9,377 nucleotides of DNA from Lachnospiraceae bacterium. Its GTDB lineage: Bacteria > Bacillota > Clostridia > Lachnospirales > Lachnospiraceae. Numbering within the stretch: position 1 is the first letter of the stretch; the number at the start of each line of letters is the position of its first letter. The notes under the pieces were generated by a model that saw nothing but the letters and a program-made list of their open reading frames with translations, was not told the origin of the DNA and searched no databases. The stretch spans positions 1 to 9,377 of the forward strand of contig CAAGPW010000165.1 in the NCBI GenBank assembly GCA_900771955.1, read 5' to 3'. Both the position numbers and the translations under genes were made by a program. Shown one piece after another: positions 1-5,037 of the stretch.

Positions 1-67
1 ACGCTATAGGAAAGATCATAATTACATTCTTTATCCCATTAACGTAACGAGGTCTTTCCTATAGCGT
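1..67. repeat. Perfect 15-bp inverted repeat with 37-nt loop
   Basis: Bases 1-15 (ACGCTATAGGAAAGA) are the exact reverse complement of bases 53-67. In a plus-strand transcript the stem can extend by a U-G pair (16/52) and a C-G pair (17/51). The left arm begins at the window edge, so the repeat may be longer. It lies immediately beyond the U-tract side of the rpsR terminator and has no T-run of its own on the right, so it is not a simple terminator of plus-strand transcription. It could be the leader of the next minus-strand gene outside the window, a small palindromic element, or a second terminator. The repeat is certain; its role is unknown. Confidence 0.75.
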
Positions 68-119
68 AAAAAAAGGATACCTGCAATGTCCATTACGGAC
101 AACGCAGATATCCTTTTTT
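68..119 (-). terminator. Rho-independent terminator of the rpsF-ssb-rpsR operon
   Basis: It starts 13 nt past the rpsR stop. The outer stem pairs 69-79 with 109-119 and continues as 81-84 with 104-107; a second small hairpin (87-91/97-101) sits in the loop. The A6/T6 ends make it potentially bidirectional. The opposed bases 80/108 are a C-A mismatch in plus-strand RNA but a G-U wobble in minus-strand RNA, so the structure is better formed as the terminator of rpsR. The minus-strand U-tract is at 68-74. Confidence 0.9.
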
Positions 120-132
120 ATTAAAGACTGAA

Positions 133-396
133 TTAATCTGTTACATACGGCATTAAAGCGATATGACGTGCTCTCTTGATTGCTACTGTAAGAGCTCTCT
201 GATGTTTTGCACAGTTTCCTGTGATTCTTCTCGGAAGGATCTTTCCTCTCTCAGAAATATATCTCTTTAACTTATTCACATCTTTGTAATCGATTGTGTT
301 ATCTTTTCCACAGAATACGCAGACTTTCTTTCTTCTGTGCATTCCGCCTCTTCTTCTCATTGGCGCATCGCCTCTGTCTGATTTATTAAAAGCCAT
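133..396 (-). CDS. rpsR: 30S ribosomal protein S18
   Basis: S18 binds the platform of the 30S subunit as a heterodimer with S6, which is encoded two genes upstream. The 87-residue product has a very basic N-terminus (residues 13-24 are rich in Arg/Lys), the YKDVNKLKRYISERGKI core and the LPRRITGNCAKHQRAL segment that are diagnostic of the family. Four potential zinc ligands are visible: Cys26 and Cys29 (CVFC), Cys62 and His65 (CAKH), so this is the zinc-binding ('C+') form of S18. The ATG at 396-394 is preceded by AGGAGGT at 404-410. It is the last gene of the rpsF-ssb-rpsR operon, 22 nt after ssb, and is followed by a strong terminator. Confidence 0.98.
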   Translation of the reverse strand: MAFNKSDRGDAPMRRRGGMHRRKKVCVFCGKDNTIDYKDVNKLKRYISERGKILPRRITGNCAKHQRALTVAIKRARHIALMPYVTD

Positions 397-418
397 GACT
401 ATTACCTCCTAATTAAAT

Positions 419-862
419 TTAGTTAAATGGTAACTCTTCATCTATTCCATCCGGAATATTCATGAAGCCATCTCCAGCCGCCGCACTCGGTGACGGACGG
501 TTATCTGCAGGTGCATATCCGGCATTTTCATTGCTTGCCGCTTTGCTCTCTGCAAACTCCTGCTCCTCTACGACTACATCTGTCGTATAGACCTTCTGTC
601 CCTCACGGTTCGTGTATGAGCCGGTCTGGATTCTTCCCGTAACAAGAATCTTTGTCCCTTTACGGAAATACTTCTCTGCAAATTCACCCTGACGGCCAAA
701 TGCCACACAACCGATAAAATCCGCTGTCTGACTGTCTCCGTCACGTCTGAATCTTCTATCTACTGCGATCGTATATCGCGCAATTGCTGTTGCCTGTTCA
801 CCCTGGGAATAACGTACCTCAGGATCTCTGGTCAAACGTCCCATCAGTATTACTTTATTCAT
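419..862 (-). CDS. ssb: Single-stranded DNA-binding protein
   Basis: SSB coats single-stranded DNA in replication, repair and recombination and recruits partner proteins through its C-terminal tip. The 147-residue product begins MNKVILMGRLTRDPEVRY, the usual first strand of the OB fold, which runs to about residue 105. It contains the ADFIGCVAFGRQGEFAEKYFRKG and TGRIQTGSY segments typical of bacterial SSB. A Ser/Ala/Pro/Asn-rich linker follows, then the acidic tail DEELPFN. The tail has one Asn after the usual terminal Pro-Phe; whether this affects partner binding cannot be judged here. The ATG has AAGGAG at 871-876, 8 nt upstream. Its position between rpsF and rpsR is the conserved bacterial arrangement. 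Confidence 0.98.
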   Translation of the reverse strand: MNKVILMGRLTRDPEVRYSQGEQATAIARYTIAVDRRFRRDGDSQTADFIGCVAFGRQGEFAEKYFRKGTKILVTGRIQTGSYTNREGQKVYTTDVVVEEQEFAESKAASNENAGYAPADNRPSPSAAAGDGFMNIPDGIDEELPFN

Positions 863-883
863 ACCGCGATCTCCTTCTTTTGC

Positions 884-1174
884 TTATGCCTCTTCCTGTT
901 TAACGCATAAGAAACGAAGAACGTTGTCCATGATACGGACATTCTGTTCAATTTCTGCCGGAACACCTGGTTCTGCATCGAAAGCGATGAAATAATAGAA
1001 TGCTTCACTCATTTTCTGAATGTCATAGGCAAGCTTCTTTTTGCCCCATTCATCAACATTTGTGATTGTACCACCACAACGGGTAATGTACTCTTTTGCC
1101 TTTTCAACCGTAGCTGTTCTGGCGTCATCTTCGATCTTTGCATTAACAACAAGTGCTAACTCGTATTTGTTCAT
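884..1174 (-). CDS. rpsF: 30S ribosomal protein S6
   Basis: S6 is a small-subunit protein that pairs with S18. The 96-residue product starts MNKYELALVVNAKIED and shows the family core: the GG-x-I-x-N-x-x-EWGKKKLAYDI segment, the SEAFYYFIAFDA strand and the ending RIMDNVLRFLCVK. The start was placed at the ATG at 1174-1172 because AAAAGGAGGT (1181-1190) lies 6 nt upstream and because MNKYE is the family start. The same frame is open to an ATG at 1207, but that one falls inside the leader hairpin and would add 11 residues not seen in S6 proteins. It is the first gene of the operon, 21 nt before ssb. No acidic poly-Glu tail extension is present. Confidence 0.98.
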   Translation of the reverse strand: MNKYELALVVNAKIEDDARTATVEKAKEYITRCGGTITNVDEWGKKKLAYDIQKMSEAFYYFIAFDAEPGVPAEIEQNVRIMDNVLRFLCVKQEEA

Positions 1175-1195
1175 GCTGTTACCTCCTTTTGGTCT

Positions 1196-1218
1196 CTGGC
1201 CCCTCAACGTGTGGGGAG
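1196..1218 (-). promoter_or_regulatory. rpsF leader hairpin, candidate S6:S18 autoregulatory site
   Basis: In the minus-strand leader, CCCC (1216-1213) pairs with GGGG (1203-1200) around a 9-nt loop. A lower stem (U1217-A1197, C1218-G1196) is separated by a two-base CC bulge (1199-1198) on the 3' side. The RBS follows a few bases later. In B. subtilis and E. coli the S6:S18 complex is known to bind the rpsF leader at a hairpin with a conserved CCG on the 3' side. Here the bulge reads CC followed by A, so the match is imperfect and the assignment is an inference. Confidence 0.5.
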
Positions 1219-1247
1219 CAAGGAATTTATTAGTATCACGAGGTTAT

Positions 1248-1276
1248 ATGATAGCATACAAGCCAGCCACTTTCAA
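1248..1276 (-). promoter_or_regulatory. Sigma-A-type promoter of rpsF-ssb-rpsR
   Basis: On the minus strand there is TTGAAA (1276-1271), a spacer of exactly 17 bp, and TATCAT (1253-1248). TG one base upstream of the -10 makes an extended -10 element. Transcription would start near 1240-1244, giving a leader of about 70 nt before the rpsF ATG. It lies downstream of the DUF951 stop, so the ribosomal operon has its own promoter. Confidence 0.85.
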
Positions 1277-1315
1277 GCATTTTCTCTTATTTTTTATACT
1301 TTTTACCGTTTTTTT
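1277..1315 (-). promoter_or_regulatory. A-tract (UP-like) region upstream of the rpsF promoter
   Basis: Between the DUF951 stop and the -35, the minus strand is very rich in A, with runs of five to seven A spaced at roughly helical intervals. Such tracts immediately upstream of a -35 typically act as UP elements that contact the RNA polymerase alpha subunits, which would suit a highly expressed ribosomal operon. No terminator hairpin for DUF951 is seen here, so read-through into rpsF is possible. Confidence 0.5.
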
Positions 1316-1519
1316 CTATTTTTCATCTCCGGCATGCCGCAGTTCTTTTGTATTTTTCTCCACCAGCTTGCGCGGCACCATGACCTGATGTCCACATCCC
1401 AGGCATTTCAGTCTGAAATCCGCTCCGACACGCAGGATCTCCCATTCACTGCTGCCACAGGGATGCTGCTTCTTTAAGCGTACAATATCGCCAACTTCGT
1501 AAATTCGTCGTTCTTCCAT
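1316..1519 (-). CDS. DUF951 family small protein
   Basis: This 67-residue protein matches the DUF951 pattern: YEVGDIVRLKKQHPCG, W-x-I-x-RVGADFRLKC, then CGHQVMVPR and a basic end. The HPCG segment (Cys21) and the C39-L-G-C42-G-H44 cluster could bind a metal, which is inferred from residue spacing only. The biochemical function of the family is not known to me. In many Firmicutes it lies near rpsF/ssb/rpsR, as it does here. The ATG at 1519 is only 9 nt after the stop of the upstream nuclease-type gene, and the best ribosome binding sequence, AAGGA (1532-1536), lies within that gene's 3' end at a wide 12-nt spacing. Expression may therefore depend on read-through from upstream. Confidence 0.9.
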   Translation of the reverse strand: MEERRIYEVGDIVRLKKQHPCGSSEWEILRVGADFRLKCLGCGHQVMVPRKLVEKNTKELRHAGDEK

Positions 1520-1528
1520 ATTAATCTG

Positions 1529-2509
1529 CTATCCTTCCTGTTCCAGTCCTTTGCGGTATTTTTCCTGTTCCTCCCCGGTAATCCCAAGCGAAGCCATTGC
1601 CTGGTCTGCCGTCATGCCGAGATTGTTCATCAGATTTCTGATAACCGTAGTCATCTGGGCTATGTTCTCATTCCTGGCCTGTTCGAGCCCCTGTTCTATT
1701 CCCTGCTCTATTCCTTGTTCCAAACCTTGCGCCAGTCCCTGCTCCATTCCTTCCCGCGTTGCTTCCTCGCGGATCATCTCATCCCATTCCCATGACTTCA
1801 TGTAATTCACCCCGATTTCCGCCTTATGCTTGATCTTCTGCACGAACCGGTGGACTTTTTCTATATCCGGATTCGTCACATTCTCTTCCGTTGATTCTTC
1901 CATATATTTTAGCATATCCTGAAGTTCCCTGCCAGGGTTTCCTTCGGTTCCTTTTGTATACAGAAATATTTTTTTCACTCCATCATCATAACACACCGAT
2001 GCATCTTCCACACAGTGATTTTCAATCGTATAAACCATGCGGTTCTGTCCGAACGGATCATAAGGCAGAATCACGATAATGACCACATTCGGCAGTCTGT
2101 CATACCTGGTTCCGGCTGCCAGCAGTTTTGTGTCGATCAGTCCATGATAATAGCGCATCCTGCGCGGCAGGATCTTTCCCTTTTCATATACCTTGTTCGG
2201 TTCAATATCATAGATATCCGATTCCACCTCGGCTTCCAGTTCTTCTCCGTCTGCCAGTCTTTCTTCCTCAATGTACGCATCCAGCCGAATCCCGTGACGG
2301 TCCGTGTCCACACCCGGAATATTTTTCTGCGGAATGACCTTCACTTTATGGATCGTGCGGTTTAAGATCGTTTTTAATAATATCCTGCAAAATTCCGCTC
2401 CGTCCTCCTCTCCGGAAACCATCTCCTGAAACAGAAAATTATCTAACAGGTTCAGTTCCTCCAGTCTGCGCGGTTTTCTTCCACATATTTCTTTTTCTTT
2501 GTCTGCCAT
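1529..2509 (-). CDS. PD-(D/E)XK nuclease family transposase (Rpn-type)
   Basis: Proteins of this family (PF12784 and relatives) have a PD-(D/E)XK nuclease fold; the E. coli Rpn members promote recA-independent recombination and are DNA endonucleases. The 326-residue product shows the family landmarks: LNLLDNFLFQEM near the start, RLDAY with the likely catalytic Asp77, YDIEPNK with Glu103, then LPRRMRYYHGLID. The second motif reads E-P-N rather than the common E-x-Q, so activity is uncertain. The C-terminal part has six GxxQ tetrapeptides (254-277) and a helical end. The start is the ATG at 2509: GGAGGAA (2518-2524) is 8 nt upstream of it, whereas an in-frame TTG at 2515 is only 2 nt away. It stands alone between the transporter locus and DUF951. 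No terminal inverted repeats of an IS were seen, and these genes usually lack them. Confidence 0.9.
   Translation of the reverse strand: MADKEKEICGRKPRRLEELNLLDNFLFQEMVSGEEDGAEFCRILLKTILNRTIHKVKVIPQKNIPGVDTDRHGIRLDAYIEEERLADGEELEAEVESDIYDIEPNKVYEKGKILPRRMRYYHGLIDTKLLAAGTRYDRLPNVVIIVILPYDPFGQNRMVYTIENHCVEDASVCYDDGVKKIFLYTKGTEGNPGRELQDMLKYMEESTEENVTNPDIEKVHRFVQKIKHKAEIGVNYMKSWEWDEMIREEATREGMEQGLAQGLEQGIEQGIEQGLEQARNENIAQMTTVIRNLMNNLGMTADQAMASLGITGEEQEKYRKGLEQEG
1679..1750 (-). repeat. Six 12-bp coding repeats (GxxQ tetrapeptides)
   Basis: Six consecutive 12-bp units in the nuclease-type gene encode GMEQ, GLAQ, GLEQ, GIEQ, GIEQ and GLEQ. The units have diverged at third positions, so they are not freshly duplicated. 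They remain similar enough that slippage or unequal recombination could change copy number without breaking the frame. The segment is predicted to be helical and rich in Gln/Glu. Confidence 0.9.
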
Positions 2510-2696
2510 AGGCAATCTTCCTCCGATCCTATACTATGTTTTTTGTGATTTTTTCCCGATTCAGGAAATCCGGCGACCTGCCGGTGCGAATTGTGTATCT
2601 TAAAATACTCTCTGATTCAGACAGAATTGTCTGATGATAGTAATATAGCATATTTTTTTCTGGAAACGAATAAATTTTTTATAAATAATGAGGGCA
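2510..2696. other. AT-rich intergenic region upstream of the Rpn-type gene
   Basis: This spacer separates the broken ECF ATPase gene from the nuclease-type gene. It holds a GC-rich 5-bp hairpin (2570-2584, arms CCGGC/GCCGG), an imperfect palindrome (2595-2608) and a perfect 7-bp-arm palindrome (2617-2634). AT-rich sequence with a TATCAT (2639-2634, minus strand) could serve as a -10, but no good -35 is visible. No G+C-rich hairpin plus U-tract follows the ATPase gene stop at 2697, so the transporter operon has no obvious terminator. Confidence 0.55.
2617..2634. promoter_or_regulatory. 18-bp palindrome, possible operator
   Basis: TCAGACA (2617-2623) and TGTCTGA (2628-2634) are perfect inverted repeats around GAAT. 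It overlaps a weak TATCAT -10 candidate for the minus-strand Rpn-type gene, which is where a repressor site would sit. No regulator can be assigned and no second copy was noticed. Confidence 0.4.
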
Positions 2697-3727
2697 CTAT
2701 CCCCTTCTGCCCCCATCCTCTTTCTTCAACATTTTTTTCACATAACCGCTGTATCCTCTGGTGTCCGCGAATATTTCAATGACGCGGTCTCTGCGTACAA
2801 AAAGGCAGCGGTTACACAGCGTATCCAGCAATTCCATATCATGTGTGACCAGAAAAACCGTTGCCCCGCTCTCTGCAAGCATCCGGATCTGATCCCTTAC
2901 CGCACACATCTAAGCATAGTCCAGCCCGCTTGTCGGCTCATCAAAGATATAAATGTCCTTTTTTAGCAGAAGGCTGACCGCGATCGCCAGTCTCTGTTTC
3001 TGTCCGCCCGAAAGTGACATCGGATGCCTGTTTACCTCCGCAGATCGTGCGGCATAACGTAGTCTTTCCTACACCGTTGTTTCCGGTTATGCCAATGATG
3101 TCCCCCCGATACGCCTGAAAAGAAATATGCTCTAAGACGGTCCGCTTTCCATAGGAAATCTTCACCTGATCCAGCCCTACGCCGGGTTCCTTTCTTTTCG
3201 CCTGCGGCACATCCGTCTCCGATGACAGATCCCGCAGCCGCCGCAGACCCATCTCTGTTCTTTTTTCATCATCCAGGGGAAAAAATTCTTTTCCCGTATA
3301 TACGCATTTCTTTTTCCCCTGTTCCGCAATTTGAAAATCCCCAGTTTTTCCGTAACTTCTTCTAACCGTGCGCGGATCTTTTCCGTTGGAATCCCCTGAT
3401 TTTCCAGCGCAAATACCAGTTCACTGTCCGTGTCCAGATTAAAAACTGGGATTTTGGATTCTGAAACACCGATCCGGTGATCTTTGAAAGCTGGTACATC
3501 GGGATCTCCCCGATCGGAGTTCCTTTTATCATGACATTTCCCGTTTTATCTCCGTCCGCAAGATATGGGATAATGCCATTTACCAGTTTTGTAACCGTCG
3601 TTTTTCCGCAGCCACTTCTTCCACACAGGAGCACGCATTCCCCCTTCTTAATAGAAAGGCTGAAATTTTTAAGGCTTTCCGTATCGCTTAACGGATACCG
3701 AAAAGAGACATTTTTAAGTTCGATCAA
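2697..3727 (-). pseudogene. Broken double-ATPase ECF transporter gene (EcfA-like)
   Basis: An intact homologue would carry two ABC ATPase domains that power an ECF importer. Domain 1 is recognisable from MIELKNVSFRYP through Walker A (GRSGCGKTT) to the Q-loop (VFQNPKSQF). A run of five A (3441-3445; T on the coding strand) then needs a sixth base to restore the expected FFNLDTDSELVFALEN. At about 3336-3342 the sequence jumps from EKLGI to a domain-2 linker (DFQIAEQGKKK) with the first signature and Walker B missing. Domain 2 has Walker A (GNNGVGKTT), then jumps out of frame near 3032-3042 to RHPMSLSGGQKQRLAIA and Walker B (IYIFDEPTSGLD). A TAG (2912-2910) interrupts DYA-MCAVRD before the H-loop (VTHD). 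The start is TTG at 3727, with GGAGGT 8 nt upstream, overlapping the preceding stop as TTGA. It is non-functional as read. Confidence 0.93.
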
Positions 3728-4437
3728 AACAAAGCACCTCCAAAATACCTTACTTTCAAAATACCGGTCAAAAGCAATAACAGCAAAAGGATCACGATTC
3801 CATCCGTCCATCCGAAGCGCCCCTCACGCAGAAATGTTTTCCGGCAGGGATTTTCAATTCCACGCGTAACCGCCGCGGCAGATAATTCTTCCGATATCTG
3901 CGAAGCCGACATAAGTAACGGAACGTAGCAGCATTCGGCATATTGGAACGCATCCCGGAACGGATGTTCCTTTGTGATCTTTAATTTCCGCAGCTTCATC
4001 GCATCACGGATGTACGAAAGATCCTCCCGTACCGCCGGAATATAACGCAGTGTGACCGCAAGTGGTATGATGACCTCTCGCGGCACTCTCAATTTTCCAA
4101 GCCCTGCGGTCAGCTCTGACACCGTAGTCGTATCGATCAAAAGGATTCCCGCCATAGCACACGGGAACAGCCTGCGAAAGGATACCACCAAAAAAGACAG
4201 CACCATAAAGACCATCCCCGATAATCTTGGCAGTATAAAAATCTGCGTCAGAAGAAACGCGAGATACACGATAAGCAGCCTTAAGCTTGTGGCACTCTTT
4301 TTTAGCAGAAGCTGCAGAATTCCGATCAGCACAACCAGCGCTGTTTCAACAAAAAAAGAATAAAACGCAAAAACGACAATGCTGGAATACAGAATGAGGA
4401 TCAGCTTCGTCCTCACATCCAAAGTCAGGCGTCCCAT
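3724..4437 (-). CDS. ECF transporter transmembrane (T) component, EcfT/CbiQ family
   Basis: The T component of an energy-coupling factor importer couples the ATPase pair to the substrate-binding S protein. The 237-residue product has several hydrophobic membrane segments in the first 100 residues and one near the C-terminus (213-227). Between them lies a cytoplasmic helical region with the family's coupling motifs: A-M-K-L-R (146-150) and A-A-V-T-R-G (188-193). PREVIIPLAVTLRYIP (119-134) is also typical. The ATG shares its first base with the S-component stop (TAATG), and its own stop overlaps the TTG start of the ATPase gene (TTGA), so all three were translationally coupled. The frame is intact, but its ATPase partner is broken, so it would need a generic EcfAA' pair from elsewhere. 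Confidence 0.93.
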   Translation of the reverse strand: MGRLTLDVRTKLILILYSSIVVFAFYSFFVETALVVLIGILQLLLKKSATSLRLLIVYLAFLLTQIFILPRLSGMVFMVLSFLVVSFRRLFPCAMAGILLIDTTTVSELTAGLGKLRVPREVIIPLAVTLRYIPAVREDLSYIRDAMKLRKLKITKEHPFRDAFQYAECCYVPLLMSASQISEELSAAAVTRGIENPCRKTFLREGRFGWTDGIVILLLLLLLTGILKVRYFGGALF

Positions 4438-5021
4438 TACAGGACACCTGCTTTCAATAAATGTTTTTTCAATATTTTCTTTGCGAACAGGCAGCCCAGT
4501 ATCGCAAAAATAACAGAAACAACGATCATAAGAAGTAAAAACGGTAGCGTCGCATAATTCGCGATCCCATTTACAAACTCCTGTGGCAGTCCGCGACCTG
4601 CGGCTTCTGTCAGATACTGATCTGTCGTCACAAATAACTGCGCGTAGCCTCCGATGAACAATACGGAGATCACCGCGTACGCCAGGGTGATGACCTTAAA
4701 ATCGGTATATCCCGCTTTTATAATAAGAAGCTGTGCGATCACCGCCCCCACAACGATAAACGGAAACGCCATCGCCATGCCAAGCACCATAAAAAGCAGT
4801 CCGACAATAATTCCCCAGATGATGATCGCACCGGGTTTTTGCACCTTTGTTGCCAGCATGACAAAAAATACCGCGCCGAGCAACGATGCCACCGCCGGAT
4901 AAAACATAAACGTAAGCGGTGTCACATTGGCAATGCTGGCAATAAAAATCGCCACAATATACAATGCCGTGTAGATTCCCGTAGTGATCAGATCTTTTCC
5001 ATTTAATTTTGTACTTTTCAT
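4437..5021 (-). CDS. MptD-family putative ECF transporter S component
   Basis: S components are small membrane proteins that bind the imported substrate. This 194-residue protein is strongly hydrophobic, with about six membrane segments, and resembles the MptD / Trep_Strep family: it opens with KLNGKDLITTGIYTALY, followed by NVTPLTFMFYPAVASLLGAVFFVMLATKVQKPGA. No substrate has been established that I can name, and none can be read from the sequence. The start was set at the ATG at 5021, with AAGGAG (5029-5034) 7 nt upstream. The frame is open further upstream to 5156, but that extension overlaps the 3' end of the preceding ABC gene and is charged, unlike the family. It lies 16 nt after exporter 2 and is coupled to the T gene. 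Confidence 0.92.
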   Translation of the reverse strand: MKSTKLNGKDLITTGIYTALYIVAIFIASIANVTPLTFMFYPAVASLLGAVFFVMLATKVQKPGAIIIWGIIVGLLFMVLGMAMAFPFIVVGAVIAQLLIIKAGYTDFKVITLAYAVISVLFIGGYAQLFVTTDQYLTEAAGRGLPQEFVNGIANYATLPFLLLMIVVSVIFAILGCLFAKKILKKHLLKAGVL

Positions 5022-5037
5022 AAAACTTCTCCTTCTC

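Noticed and set aside
1175..1207. In-frame N-terminal extension of S6 from an ATG at 1207
   Set aside because: It lies within the leader hairpin and contains the RBS of the real start; S6 proteins begin at MNKYE.
1679..1750. Short tandem repeats as a possible CRISPR-like array
   Set aside because: The 12-bp units encode in-frame GxxQ tetrapeptides in an open gene, with no spacers.
2510..2515. TTG start for the Rpn-type gene
   Set aside because: The GGAGGAA site is only 2 nt from TTG but 8 nt from the ATG at 2509.
2570..2584. GC hairpin CCGGC/GCCGG as a terminator
   Set aside because: No T-run follows on either strand; it is more likely an incidental or leader hairpin.
2591..2966. Plus-strand open frames across the intergenic region and ATPase gene
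   Set aside because: They have no RBS and no recognisable protein features, and they mirror the minus-strand coding sequence.
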